A stretch of DNA of 64,000 nucleotides from Methanobrevibacter sp. (GTDB lineage Archaea > Methanobacteriota > Methanobacteria > Methanobacteriales > Methanobacteriaceae): assembly GCF_017539065.1 (NCBI RefSeq), contig NZ_JAFYHP010000012.1, positions 62,001 through 126,000 on the forward strand, written 5' to 3'. The position numbers and the translations under genes are program-made. Shown here one piece after another: positions 27,448-36,559 of the stretch; the stretch's first letter is position 1, and each line of letters opens with the position of its first letter. Under the pieces are notes generated by a model, which was not told the origin of the DNA, made no database searches, and saw only the letters and a program-made list of their open reading frames with translations.

Positions 27448-28451
27448 TTAAAGAAGCTATTTTAAAAGTATATAAACATCAAAATTTAACTTATGAAGAG
27501 GCTTACCAAACAATGGATGAAATTATGAGTGGTGAAGCTAGTGAAGTTCAAATGAGTGCTTATTTAACAGCAATGGCAATGAAAGGTGAGACAATTGAGG
27601 AAATCACCGCTTCCGCTGAAGCAATGAGGGCTCATTGTTTAAGACTTTTAAATGATGAAAAAGTTTTAGAAATCGTTGGAACTGGGGGAGATGGTTCCAA
27701 TACCTTTAATATTTCAACAACATCATCAATTGTGATTTCTGCAGCAGGAGTTCCTGTTGCAAAACATGGAAATAGATCTGCATCAAGTAAATGTGGTGCA
27801 GCCGATGTATTGGAAGAGCTAGGAGTAAATATTAACATTAGCCCTAGCAGAAGCTTAAGATGTTTAAAAGAACATAATATATGTTTCTTATTTGCTCAGA
27901 ATTATCATTTGTCAATGAAATATGTGGCTCCTGTAAGGAAAGAACTCTCAATTAGAACAATATTCAATATTTTAGGCCCTCTAACCAATCCTGCAGGGGC
28001 ATCAATGCAGGTTTTGGGAGTTTATGAAAAAGAGCTTGTCGAACCATTAATTGAGGTATTGAAGAATTTGGGTGTTGATTCTGCATTGTCTGTTTATGGA
28101 ATGGACGGTATGGATGAAATTTCTGCTAGTGATAAAACATTTGTATGCGAACTTAAAGATGGTAAAACAATGTCTTATGAAATTTCACCGGAATATTTCG
28201 GAATGGAATTATGCTCTAAAGAGGATTTGATTGGTGGAGATGCAAAAGAGAATGCGCAAATTACTTTATCAATTCTGAATGGTGAAAAAGGACCAAAAAG
28301 AAATGCAGTTCTTTTGAACTCTGCTGCAGGTTTATATGTTGCAGGCAAAGTTGATTCTTTAAGGGAAGGTGTTGACTTAGCCGCGGAAATTATTGATTCT
28401 GGAAAAGCGTTACAACAACTTGAAAAATTTATTGAATTTACAAATAGCTGA
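27444..28451 (+). CDS. trpD: Anthranilate phosphoribosyltransferase
   Basis: 335-residue enzyme that transfers phosphoribose from PRPP to anthranilate. The PRPP-binding GTGGDGSNTFNISTTSS is near residue 78, KHGNRSASSKCGAADVLEEL near 105, and the NILGPLTNPA block near 170. In Methanothermobacter the trp order places trpD last; here it is third, directly after trpG. The 4-nt overlap with trpG and a 5-nt gap to trpC keep it within the coupled operon. Confidence 0.94.
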   Translation: MIKEAILKVYKHQNLTYEEAYQTMDEIMSGEASEVQMSAYLTAMAMKGETIEEITASAEAMRAHCLRLLNDEKVLEIVGTGGDGSNTFNISTTSSIVISAAGVPVAKHGNRSASSKCGAADVLEELGVNINISPSRSLRCLKEHNICFLFAQNYHLSMKYVAPVRKELSIRTIFNILGPLTNPAGASMQVLGVYEKELVEPLIEVLKNLGVDSALSVYGMDGMDEISASDKTFVCELKDGKTMSYEISPEYFGMELCSKEDLIGGDAKENAQITLSILNGEKGPKRNAVLLNSAAGLYVAGKVDSLREGVDLAAEIIDSGKALQQLEKFIEFTNS

Positions 28452-28456
28452 TTATT

Positions 28457-29233
28457 ATGTTAGATGAAATTGTCGAAAAAACAAAAGAAAGAGTGGAAAT
28501 TGCTAAAAATATTATTTCAATTGATGATTTAAAAAATGAAGTTTCTTTAATGGATATTAATGATGACTTTCCATTTAAGCGAGCTTTAAGCGGTGATGAT
28601 ATTGCAATCATTGCTGAAGTAAAAAAAGCTTCTCCTTCAAAGGGAGTGATTGCTGAGGATTTTGATTATTTGGCTATCGCAAAGGAATATGAATCTGCGG
28701 GGGCTTCTGCAATTTCAGTTTTAACAGAACCTTATTTTTTCATGGGATCTGATGATTATCTAAAGGAAATTGCTGAAAATGTAAGTATTCCCGTTTTAAG
28801 AAAAGACTTTATCATTGATGAATATATGATTTGGGAAGCTAAAGCGTTAGGTGCTTCAGCTATCTTATTAATAGTTTCTATTTTGGATATTGTTCAATTA
28901 AAGAAATTTTTAGATTTAGCTCATGATTTAGGTCTTTCAGCTATTGTTGAGACTCATGATGGTGATGAAATCATGCGTGCATTAACAGTAGGGGCTGAAA
29001 TTATTGGCGTTAATAATAGAAATTTAAATGATTTCACTGTAGATATTGAAAACAGTATTAGCTTACGTAGATGTGTTAGTGGAGATGTCATATTTATTTC
29101 TGAAAGTGGAATTAAAACAAAGGAAGATGTCGCCAGATTAAAAGAAAATAATGTTGATGCAGTTTTAATTGGCGAAACTTTAATGAAAAGTGATGATAAA
29201 AAAGCTATGATTTCGGAGTTGAAGAATGGTTAA
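28457..29233 (+). CDS. trpC: Indole-3-glycerol phosphate synthase
   Basis: 258-residue TIM barrel that converts CdRP to indole-3-glycerol phosphate. Diagnostic motifs are IAEVKKASPSKGVI (catalytic lysine), VLTEPYFFMGS, VLRKDFIIDEYMIWEA, GVNNRNLNDF and the phosphate-binding ISESGIKTKED. It is stand-alone, not fused to trpF. The stop overlaps trpF by 8 nt. Confidence 0.95.
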   Translation: MLDEIVEKTKERVEIAKNIISIDDLKNEVSLMDINDDFPFKRALSGDDIAIIAEVKKASPSKGVIAEDFDYLAIAKEYESAGASAISVLTEPYFFMGSDDYLKEIAENVSIPVLRKDFIIDEYMIWEAKALGASAILLIVSILDIVQLKKFLDLAHDLGLSAIVETHDGDEIMRALTVGAEIIGVNNRNLNDFTVDIENSISLRRCVSGDVIFISESGIKTKEDVARLKENNVDAVLIGETLMKSDDKKAMISELKNG

Positions 29234-29825
29234 AATCAAAATCTGTGGACTTAAAAGATTGGAAGATATTGAAATTGTAAATAAATACAAACCAGATTAT
29301 ATAGGTTTTGTATTCGCCGATTCCAAAAGGAAAGTTTCACATGATTTGGCTTTCGAATTAAAACAGAATTTGGACTCTGACATTATTTCTGTTGGTGTTT
29401 TTGTCGATGCTCCTCAAGAGGAAATTTTAAAATTATTCAATGAGGGAGTAATAGGAATGGCCCAACTTCATGGCATGGAAAGTGAAGAGTATATAATTAA
29501 TTTAAAAGAAAAAACTAATAATGAATTAAAGATTATTAAAGCTATCGAAATGTCTGAAAATGTAGATTTATTAAAGTACAATGATTCTCACTCGGATTAT
29601 TTATTACTGGACAGTGGTAAAGGCAGTGGAAAGACATTTGATTGGCGTTTGATAAAATCTGATTTAAAAAAAGAATTCTTTTTGGCTGGGGGATTAAATA
29701 GTTCAAATATTTGTGAGGCAATAAGGCAATTTAATCCTTATGCTATTGATTTAAGTTCAAGTTTGGAAATTGATGGATTTAAAGATGAAAATAAAATTAA
29801 AGAAATTATGGAGGCTATAAATTGA
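29226..29825 (+). CDS. trpF: Phosphoribosylanthranilate isomerase
   Basis: 199-residue TIM barrel performing the Amadori rearrangement of PRA to CdRP. The catalytic cysteine is in KIKICGLKR, the general acid aspartate in [16 protein letters not shown], and the phosphate site in [11 protein letters not shown]. The start lies 8 nt inside trpC and the stop overlaps the TTG start of trpB. GGAGG near the 3' end (29810-29814) serves as the ribosome binding site for trpB. Confidence 0.95.
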   Translation: MVKIKICGLKRLEDIEIVNKYKPDYIGFVFADSKRKVSHDLAFELKQNLDSDIISVGVFVDAPQEEILKLFNEGVIGMAQLHGMESEEYIINLKEKTNNELKIIKAIEMSENVDLLKYNDSHSDYLLLDSGKGSGKTFDWRLIKSDLKKEFFLAGGLNSSNICEAIRQFNPYAIDLSSSLEIDGFKDENKIKEIMEAIN

Positions 29826-31006
29826 ATAACGGAAGATATGGGGAATATGGAGGCCAATACATATCTGAAACATTAATGAATGAACTTCTCTATCTGGAAG
29901 AGCAATATTATCATTACATGAATGATGATGATTTTGTAAATGAATTGAATACATTATTAAAAGAATATGCAGGGCGTCCTTCTTTATTATATTATGCTAA
30001 AAGAATGACAGATGACCTTGGTGGAGCTAAAATTTATTTAAAACGTGAAGATTTAAATCATACTGGAGCCCACAAGATTAACAATGTTTTAGGCCAGGTA
30101 TTGCTCGCTAAAAAAATGGGAAAAACAAGAGTAATTGCCGAAACTGGCGCGGGTCAGCATGGAGTAGCAACTGCAACTGCGGCAGCACTTCTTGACATGG
30201 AATGTGAAGTATTCATGGGAGAAGTTGATACAAAAAGGCAGGCTTTAAATGTTTATAGGATGGAATTATTGGGAGCAAAGGTTCATTCTGTTAAATCAGG
30301 AACTAAAACATTAAAGGATGCTGTCAATGATGCATTTCGTGATTGGATTGCAAGAGTTCATGATACTAATTATGTAATCGGTTCTACAATGGGACCTCAT
30401 CCATTTCCAATGATTGTCCGTGATTTTCAGGCAGTAATCAGTGCTGAAGCAAAAGAGCAATTCCTGGAAAAAGAAGGAAAACTTCCTAATGCAGTAATTG
30501 CATGTGTCGGTGGAGGAAGTAATGCAATGGGAGCATTTTATAATTTCATTGAAGACGAAGAAGTTAAATTAATTGGTTGTGAAGCCGGTGGAAAAGGAAT
30601 TGATACTCCATATAATGCAGCAGCACTTACAAACGGCAAAATCGGAATATTCCATGGAATGAAATCAATATTTAATCAGGGGGATTATGGCCAGATTGCA
30701 CCGGTATATTCTGTATCAGCAGGATTGGATTATCCTGGTGTAGGGCCGGAACATGCATATTTAAGAGATACCGGAAGAGCGGAATATGTTCCAATAACTG
30801 ATGAGGAAGCAGTTGAAGCATTTGAATATTTATCAAAAATGGAAGGTATAATTCCAGCTATTGAAAGTGCACACGCAGTTGCATATGCCATGAAATTAGC
30901 TCCAGAAATGGATAAGGATGAAACAATAATGATATGTCTTTCAGGAAGGGGAGATAAAGATGTTAGATCAATTGCAGAATACAGAGGAGTTGATTTAAAT
31001 GAGTAA
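29822..31006 (+). CDS. trpB: Tryptophan synthase beta chain
   Basis: 394-residue PLP enzyme that joins indole and serine. The Schiff-base lysine is in [15 protein letters not shown], with the PLP-phosphate loop [12 protein letters not shown] and the C-terminal CLSGRGDKD. The length and the close coupling to trpA identify it as the TrpB1 type rather than the solitary TrpB2. It starts with TTG (29822) overlapping the trpF stop (TTGA), with GGAGG exactly 7 nt upstream. This is a good in-window calibration for non-ATG starts. Confidence 0.95.
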   Translation: MNNGRYGEYGGQYISETLMNELLYLEEQYYHYMNDDDFVNELNTLLKEYAGRPSLLYYAKRMTDDLGGAKIYLKREDLNHTGAHKINNVLGQVLLAKKMGKTRVIAETGAGQHGVATATAAALLDMECEVFMGEVDTKRQALNVYRMELLGAKVHSVKSGTKTLKDAVNDAFRDWIARVHDTNYVIGSTMGPHPFPMIVRDFQAVISAEAKEQFLEKEGKLPNAVIACVGGGSNAMGAFYNFIEDEEVKLIGCEAGGKGIDTPYNAAALTNGKIGIFHGMKSIFNQGDYGQIAPVYSVSAGLDYPGVGPEHAYLRDTGRAEYVPITDEEAVEAFEYLSKMEGIIPAIESAHAVAYAMKLAPEMDKDETIMICLSGRGDKDVRSIAEYRGVDLNE

Positions 31007-31772
31007 AATACCTAACGCATTTGAAAATGGAACTGCTTTCATAGGATTTTTAACAGCAGGCGACCCAACAATTGATAAAACTGTCGAATACATATTGGCA
31101 ATGGAGGAGGCTGGATGCGATTTAGTGGAAATAGGAATTCCATTCTCAGATCCTATGGCTGAGGGGGTTGTAATTCAGGATGCGAACGTAAGAGCCCTTA
31201 AGCACAACACAACAACCGATGATGTTTTTGACATCGTCAGAAGGGTTCGTGAAAAAACTGATATCCCATTGGTCTTTTTAACCTACATCAATCCTGTCTT
31301 CTTTTATGGATATGAGAAATTCTTTAAGAAGTGTGCCGAATTGGGTATTGACGGAATAATCTCTCCTGATTTGCCATATGAAGAAAAGGGCGAAATTGCA
31401 GATATTGCGCTGTCAAATGGTGTTGATGTGATTTCACTGATTGCCCCTACATCCAAACAGAGGATACAAAAGATTGCAAGTGAGGCAACAGGTTTTATTT
31501 ATGTTGTTTCATCTCTAGGGGTTACTGGAATGCGTTCAGAAATTAAGACTGATTTGAATGCAATTTTATCCGACATCAGGGAAGTGACAGACTTGCCTTT
31601 GGCTGTCGGTTTTGGTATTAATACGCCCGAGCAGGCATCAAACATAGGTAAAATTGCAGATGGAGTTATTGTCGGTAGTGCAATCGTGAAAATTATTGAA
31701 GAGCATGGTGAAAATGCAAGCGAACCTTTGAAAGAATATGTTTCAAGCATGAAAAAGGCATCAAACGAATAA
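30999..31772 (+). CDS. trpA: Tryptophan synthase alpha chain
   Basis: 257-residue TIM barrel that cleaves indole-3-glycerol phosphate and passes indole to TrpB. The catalytic glutamate is in [15 protein letters not shown], the aspartate in [11 protein letters not shown], and the phosphate-binding glycines in GFGINTPEQ and GVIVGSAIV. It overlaps trpB by 8 nt and ends the operon; 72 nt separate it from the next gene. Confidence 0.95.
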   Translation: MSKIPNAFENGTAFIGFLTAGDPTIDKTVEYILAMEEAGCDLVEIGIPFSDPMAEGVVIQDANVRALKHNTTTDDVFDIVRRVREKTDIPLVFLTYINPVFFYGYEKFFKKCAELGIDGIISPDLPYEEKGEIADIALSNGVDVISLIAPTSKQRIQKIASEATGFIYVVSSLGVTGMRSEIKTDLNAILSDIREVTDLPLAVGFGINTPEQASNIGKIADGVIVGSAIVKIIEEHGENASEPLKEYVSSMKKASNE

Positions 31773-31844
31773 TTTCTATGAAAACATAAACATTATTAAA
31801 TAGAAAAAACAAATATAACTTCATTATTAACAAGAGGATTATTT

Positions 31845-32579
31845 ATGTTTAAAGCAGAATTAAGTGATTCTAGTATATTAAAAACCAGTTTTGATGCTAT
31901 TTCATCTATCGTGGATGAAGTACAAATTCAAACTGACAGTGAAGGCATGAGATTGGATGCCTTAGACCGTAGTCACATAACTTTCGTACATTTAGAACTT
32001 AAAGCAAGTTTATTTGACGAATATATTTGTGATGTTCCTGAAAAGATTAATATTGATACTGATGAATTTATGAGAGTTCTTAAACGTGCCAAAGCTCAAG
32101 ACAGAGTTTTAATGTCAGTTGATGAAGGTAATTTCATTATTACTTTTGAAGGTGATGCAACAAGAACATTCAAAATCAGATTGATTGATATTGAATATGA
32201 TAATCCAACTCCACCTCAAATATCTCATCCGACAACATTCAAAGTACGTTTCTCCATCTTGAAAGATTGTATTAACGATATTGACATCTTTTCCGATAAA
32301 ATTGCTTTACAAGTTGATGAAGATTACTTCATTGCATCTGCAGACGGTGAATTCGGTGATGCAAGTATTAAATATCTTCACGGAGAAAATATCCAAGAGC
32401 ATGCTAAATCTCTATTCTCTTTAGATAAGATTAGAGAAATGCTCAAAGCAGATAAATTTTCAGAGGAAGCAGAAATTAGTTTAGGTACCGATATGCCATT
32501 AAGTTTGACACTTAATATGGTAACCGGCGACGGTAAATTAAGTTTCTTACTTGCTCCTAGATTAGAACAAGATGATTAA
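31845..32579 (+). CDS. pcn: DNA polymerase sliding clamp (PCNA)
   Basis: 244-residue trimeric sliding clamp. Both PCNA domains are recognisable: [20 protein letters not shown] at the start, [16 protein letters not shown] near 38, the interdomain connector after residue 115, and the C-terminal [17 protein letters not shown] is 7 nt before the ATG. It is the first gene of the conserved euryarchaeal cluster PCNA-GINS-L44e-S27e-eIF2a-Nop10-PAC2. A weak hairpin over the stop codon followed by T8 (32571-32600) may thin transcription into the GINS gene. Confidence 0.95.
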   Translation: MFKAELSDSSILKTSFDAISSIVDEVQIQTDSEGMRLDALDRSHITFVHLELKASLFDEYICDVPEKINIDTDEFMRVLKRAKAQDRVLMSVDEGNFIITFEGDATRTFKIRLIDIEYDNPTPPQISHPTTFKVRFSILKDCINDIDIFSDKIALQVDEDYFIASADGEFGDASIKYLHGENIQEHAKSLFSLDKIREMLKADKFSEEAEISLGTDMPLSLTLNMVTGDGKLSFLLAPRLEQDD

Positions 32580-32634
32580 TTTCATCCGTTCATCTTTTTT
32601 TATTTTTAAAAGTTAATTTTAGAGATGGTATTCA

Positions 32635-33462
32635 GTGGATCAGTTCTATCAAACACTACGTAAAGTTCAGAAGAAAGAACGTAACAATGGCGCATTAGCT
32701 CGGGTAGATGAGGATTTTTATGATAAACTCCTGGAATATATGGAAGGGCTAAAGAAAGAAGCAATGAGTGATCCATTTTCTAAAGCACCAGGAATACTTA
32801 AACAGGCTCAGATTATTGCAACCGAGATTTGCCAAAGGCGTGAGAAGAAAATAGCCGATGCAGCGGTTGTTAATATTCATAGATCTTATCATTTGTTTAC
32901 AGGCAAGCCTCAGTTTGATTTGGTCGATACCACTCCATTGAATTTAACTCCGGAGGAGGAAAAGTTCTATTATTCTTTAATAGATACTTTAAAAAATCAT
33001 AGAGGCAATATTTCACTTGAAAAGTTATCCGATGATGATGAAAGTTCTTCCCAACCAATCATAAAACCTAAAGAATCTCAAACTAATACATTGACTTCAA
33101 AACCTGTTGTTGAGGATAAACAGGAAGAAATTAAACCCATAGTTGAAAAAAAGTCAGAATCTAAACCTGTCGTTGAGGATAAACCGAAGGAAGTCAAACT
33201 GCAACCTAAACCTAAAGCTGAAAATATTGAAGATAACCCTAATGCTTTTGATTCTCAAGATGAATTTTTTGATTTTGAATCTAAAAAAGTAGCAAAAGAT
33301 ACTGAACTTGTTACAATGCTTGTTTTTGATGATGTGGATGCCATTGTCGGTGTTGATGAAAAAGTTTATGGACCTTTCAGACCACAGGATATAGTGACCT
33401 TGCCGCTTGTAAATGCAAAAATATTTTTCAAAAATAGAAAGGGCCGTCAAGTTAAAATTTAG
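32635..33462 (+). CDS. Archaeal GINS complex protein (Gins51-like)
   Basis: 275-residue replication protein. The alpha-helical N-terminal domain (MDQFYQTLRKVQKKERN to residue about 110) fits GINS A. A long low-complexity linker (residues about 135-205, rich in K, P, E and V, with repeated KPVVEDK) leads to a small C-terminal beta-domain (VTMLVFDDVDAIVGVDEKVYG to the end), the B domain. It forms the CMG-like helicase with MCM and RecJ/Cdc45. The start is GTG 32635; the nearby ATG at 32625 is in another frame. Placement directly after pcn is typical of Euryarchaeota. Confidence 0.85.
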   Translation: MDQFYQTLRKVQKKERNNGALARVDEDFYDKLLEYMEGLKKEAMSDPFSKAPGILKQAQIIATEICQRREKKIADAAVVNIHRSYHLFTGKPQFDLVDTTPLNLTPEEEKFYYSLIDTLKNHRGNISLEKLSDDDESSSQPIIKPKESQTNTLTSKPVVEDKQEEIKPIVEKKSESKPVVEDKPKEVKLQPKPKAENIEDNPNAFDSQDEFFDFESKKVAKDTELVTMLVFDDVDAIVGVDEKVYGPFRPQDIVTLPLVNAKIFFKNRKGRQVKI

Positions 33463-33682
33463 TTAATTTTCCATTACCTTTAAATAACTTAATGAATATA
33501 TATATTACTCGTATCTATTTGTGATAATAAAAAATTATATTTTATTATAATTTGGATTTTTGCTGTGTGTAGACTTGATGCGTTACAAGACAGTTCTTAT
33601 CCCTAACGTTTTTTGTTATAAATTGAATTTAGATAAATTCGCAGATAGATTTATCATAACTTATTAATTAAACGGTGAAAAA
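33463..33682 (+). promoter_or_regulatory. Leader/promoter region of rpl44e with stem-loop
   Basis: 220-nt gap containing a TATA-like ATATATATATT (near 33500) and a nested hairpin. CGTTA (33581-33585) pairs with TAACG (33604-33608) around an inner AAGA-CAGT-TCTT stem, directly followed by TTTTTT. A further 65 AT-rich nt lead to GGTGA before rpl44e. It could be a terminator of the replication genes or a structured leader that controls the ribosomal genes; the sequence does not decide. Confidence 0.4.
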
Positions 33683-33961
33683 ATGAAAATACCAAAAGAA
33701 AAGAGAACATACTGTCCTCACTGCAGAAGACATACTGTACATGAAGTACACACTGCAAAAAGAAGAAAAGCTAGTGAATTAACTTGGGGACAAAGACAAT
33801 TCAGACGTGTGACTGCTGGTTACAGAGGTTATCCAAGGCCTTTACCTGCTGGAAATAAACCAGTTAAAAAATTAGATTTAAGACTTAAATGTAAAGAATG
33901 TGGTAAATCTCACATTAAACAATCTTTCAGAACAGGTAAACCTGAATTCGTAGCTAAATAG
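33683..33961 (+). CDS. rpl44e: 50S ribosomal protein L44e
   Basis: 92-residue archaeal/eukaryotic large-subunit protein with a C4 zinc site: [13 protein letters not shown] at the start and [10 protein letters not shown] near the end. The central [20 protein letters not shown] is characteristic of L44e/eL42. The basic composition is typical. GGTGA precedes the ATG. The next gene, S27e, begins 10 nt after the stop. Confidence 0.96.
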   Translation: MKIPKEKRTYCPHCRRHTVHEVHTAKRRKASELTWGQRQFRRVTAGYRGYPRPLPAGNKPVKKLDLRLKCKECGKSHIKQSFRTGKPEFVAK

Positions 33962-33971
33962 GGTGGTTAAC

Positions 33972-34151
33972 ATGGTTAGTAAAGGAAGAGGAAACTTTTT
34001 AAAAGTTAAATGTTTAGATTGTGACAATGAACAAGTAATATTCGATCGTGCAGCATCTGATGTAAAATGTATTATTTGTGGTAAAACTCTTGTCAAATCT
34101 CGTGGTGGTAAAGCTAAAATCACTGCACACATTGAAAAAGTTTTAAACTAG
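33972..34151 (+). CDS. rps27e: 30S ribosomal protein S27e
   Basis: 59-residue zinc-ribbon ribosomal protein: [19 protein letters not shown], then [18 protein letters not shown]. An upstream GTG (33963) is in frame, but GGTGG there is the ribosome binding site for ATG 33972, which gives the family N-terminus [10 protein letters not shown] small hairpin AAACTAG/CTAGTTT spans the stop codon (34145-34162). Confidence 0.95.
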   Translation: MVSKGRGNFLKVKCLDCDNEQVIFDRAASDVKCIICGKTLVKSRGGKAKITAHIEKVLN

Positions 34152-34208
34152 ATTTCTAGTTTTTAACTTATTTACTATTTTTAGATTTAATTTAATGTTG
34201 GTGAAAGT

Positions 34209-35009
34209 ATGGTTAGAAAAAGTCAAGAATGGCCTGATGAAGGGGAACTTATTGTAGGTACTGTTTATAAAGTTCTTAATTATGGGGCTTTTGCTAAATT
34301 AGAAGAATATCAGGGCAAAGAAGCTTTCATTCACATTTCTGAGGTATCTTCTGGATGGGTTAAAAATATCAGAGATCACGTAAGGGAAAATCAAAAAATC
34401 GTCTGTCGTGTTTTAAGAGTTAACCCTAAAAAAGGACATGTTGATGCTTCTTTAAAAAGAATCCGTGAAGACCAAAGAACTAAAAAAATCCAACATTGGA
34501 AAATTGAACAAAAAGCTGAAAAATTCTTAGAATTATCTGCTAAATCATTAGATAAAAGTTTAGATGAAGCTTATGATGAAGTAGGTTATGAACTTATGGA
34601 CATCTTTGGTGATGTTTATGGTGCTTTTGAAACTGCTTCTGATGAGGGTGCAGAATCATTAACTGAAGAAGGAATACCTCAGGATTGGGCGGATGCTATT
34701 ACTGAAGTAGCTAAAAAGAATATTACTCCTCCTGAAGTTCACATCAGCGGTTACGTAGATATTGAAACATTCGTGCCTGACGGGGTGGATGTTATTATTT
34801 CCGCATTGAAAGCTGCTGAAGATAATGAGGATGAAGAAGAGGAAATTAAGGTCCAATGTGTCGGTGCACCTAGATATAGGATTACTGTAAAATCTACAGA
34901 TTATATCTTAGCAGAAAAAACTCTCAAAGCTGCAGCTGAAAGATGCATTGCAGTAGTTGAAGAATCCGGTGGTAACGGTTCATTTTTAAGAGAGTTAGAT
35001 AATAACTAG
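34209..35009 (+). CDS. Translation initiation factor 2 subunit alpha
   Basis: 266-residue aIF2-alpha. The N-terminal S1/OB domain is clear ([20 protein letters not shown], then [20 protein letters not shown]). A helical middle domain and a C-terminal alpha-beta domain that binds aIF2-gamma (residues about 175-266) follow. The Ser-51-equivalent loop reads [16 protein letters not shown] precedes the ATG. Nop10 starts 7 nt after the stop. Confidence 0.95.
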   Translation: MVRKSQEWPDEGELIVGTVYKVLNYGAFAKLEEYQGKEAFIHISEVSSGWVKNIRDHVRENQKIVCRVLRVNPKKGHVDASLKRIREDQRTKKIQHWKIEQKAEKFLELSAKSLDKSLDEAYDEVGYELMDIFGDVYGAFETASDEGAESLTEEGIPQDWADAITEVAKKNITPPEVHISGYVDIETFVPDGVDVIISALKAAEDNEDEEEEIKVQCVGAPRYRITVKSTDYILAEKTLKAAAERCIAVVEESGGNGSFLRELDNN

Positions 35010-35015
35010 ATTCTT

Positions 35016-35186
35016 ATGAATATGAAAATGAATAAATGTCCTGATTGTGGGATTTATACTTTAAAGGATGCTTGCCCAAAATGTGGCGGGCAACTTAAAG
35101 TTATTTATCCTCCTAAGTTTTCAATAGAGGACAAATATGGAAAATATCGTAGAATTTTGAAAAAAGAAGCAATGAATAAGGAGTAG
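35016..35186 (+). CDS. nop10: H/ACA ribonucleoprotein protein Nop10
   Basis: Short gene of 56 codons. Nop10 is a component of H/ACA sRNPs that guide pseudouridylation, holding Cbf5 and the guide RNA. The N-terminal zinc motif [20 protein letters not shown] is diagnostic, followed by the P-K-F-S-x-x-D-K-Y-x-x-Y-R helix ([15 protein letters not shown]). Three in-frame ATGs are close together (35016, 35022, 35028) and the true one is uncertain. AAGGAG overlapping its stop is the ribosome binding site of the PAC2 gene. Its position between eIF2-alpha and PAC2 is the conserved euryarchaeal order. Confidence 0.93.
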   Translation: MNMKMNKCPDCGIYTLKDACPKCGGQLKVIYPPKFSIEDKYGKYRRILKKEAMNKE

Positions 35187-35190
35187 TACA

Positions 35191-35967
35191 ATGAATACTG
35201 CTGAAATTAATGTTTTAGAAGAAATTGAATTGGATAATCCTATTTTCATAGAAGCATTACCAGGTCTTGGCCATGTTGGCAAATTGGCTGCAGATCATAT
35301 GATTGATGAGTTGGAAGCTACAAAATTTGCTGAAATTCATTCTCCAACATTTCCTCCTCAAGTTCTTGTAAGAGATGAGGGCATAATTGAAAATATGTAT
35401 AATGAATTATACTACCTGAGAGATGTTGGTGAGGATAATTTGGATTTGATAATTCTTGTAGGCAATACTCAAGCTTTATCTCCAGAAGGACAATATTTAG
35501 TGTGTAAGGAAATTTTGGACTTTGTCTCAAAAAATTATAATATTGATAGAATATTCACATTAGGAGGCATGGCAACTACTCCACAGCCTGTGGAAAATCC
35601 TAAAATATTCGGCGCAGCTACTAACGAAGCTAATGTTGAATTATTAAGAGAAGCGGAAATTGAAATAAGATCCAATGATGGCGGAATTGTTGGAGCTTCC
35701 GGACTATTTTTAGGCCTTGGAGTTCGCCAAGGGATTCATGGAATGTGTCTTATGGGTGAAACCCCAGGATATTTCATTGATGCCGAAGCCGCTGAAGCTT
35801 TATTAAAAAAATTATCACATATACTTAATTTTGAAATTAATGTTGATAAATTAGATGAAAGAGCTGAAGAAACCAGACAAATGATTGCTAAAGCTCAACA
35901 AATGGAACAAGATTTAATTAATAAAGCTAATGCCGGAAATGCTGATGATTTAAGATATATTGGATAA
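35191..35967 (+). CDS. Proteasome assembly chaperone (PAC2) family protein
   Basis: 258-residue PAC2-fold protein. [20 protein letters not shown] at the start, [21 protein letters not shown], and [30 protein letters not shown] are conserved in archaeal homologues. A C-terminal coiled coil ([16 protein letters not shown]) is also typical. By homology to eukaryotic PAC2 it may assist 20S proteasome assembly. Ribosome binding site AAGGAG lies 7 nt before the ATG. Confidence 0.85.
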   Translation: MNTAEINVLEEIELDNPIFIEALPGLGHVGKLAADHMIDELEATKFAEIHSPTFPPQVLVRDEGIIENMYNELYYLRDVGEDNLDLIILVGNTQALSPEGQYLVCKEILDFVSKNYNIDRIFTLGGMATTPQPVENPKIFGAATNEANVELLREAEIEIRSNDGGIVGASGLFLGLGVRQGIHGMCLMGETPGYFIDAEAAEALLKKLSHILNFEINVDKLDERAEETRQMIAKAQQMEQDLINKANAGNADDLRYIG

Positions 35968-35994
35968 TCAATCCAATATTTATTTACTTTTTTT

Positions 35995-36537
35995 ATGAAC
36001 GTTATAGTTATACCGGATGCATCGATGATAGTAATCCCGTTAATAGAAAAGAATGGGCACACATATTTATCCCCCAGTGATTTTTCCCGTTATGACAATA
36101 TGGACATTTGTGAAGGGAATTTGAAATTTGATAATTTAATTACAAAATATTCATCAAGCGAACTTCCATCTGGGGTAAAATCAAGACTATTCTTATTTTC
36201 AAAAGTAATCGATAGGGCAGATGCGGCTATCATAATAGGAAAACGTCCTGACAATTATGAAAAGATTTATAGCTCCTTAAATGATTTGATATTATTTGGC
36301 GGAAATGCTTGTAACAATGCACATAGTTTATTTGTCAAAATTGTAAATGATTTGGATATTCCAACATTAAAACTTGCTTTTCCAACAACTCAAGAGGAAA
36401 TAATTAATTTAATAGACAAAACAAACTATTTTTTAAGAAATTTAGATTCATATTCTGAATTAAACACAGATTTAAAACCTAAAAATGATAGATATCCTAT
36501 TTTTGAGGTTAAGGGGATTTTAGATAATTTAAAATAA
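35995..36537 (+). CDS. DUF2112 / methanogenesis marker 5-like protein
   Basis: 180-residue soluble protein. The pattern ELPSGVKSRLFLFSKVIDRADAAIIIGKRP and IPTLKLAFPTTQEEIINLIDK resembles what I remember of methanogenesis marker 5 (DUF2112). The cysteines expected in that family's FGCIGCARTN segment are replaced here by LFGGNACNNAHS, with one cysteine retained. It may therefore be a divergent paralogue. Function is unknown even for the family; the link to methyl-coenzyme M reductase maturation is only by phyletic pattern. No clear ribosome binding site. Confidence 0.5.
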   Translation: MNVIVIPDASMIVIPLIEKNGHTYLSPSDFSRYDNMDICEGNLKFDNLITKYSSSELPSGVKSRLFLFSKVIDRADAAIIIGKRPDNYEKIYSSLNDLILFGGNACNNAHSLFVKIVNDLDIPTLKLAFPTTQEEIINLIDKTNYFLRNLDSYSELNTDLKPKNDRYPIFEVKGILDNLK

Positions 36538-36559
36538 TAATAATTTCTAACAATTATAT

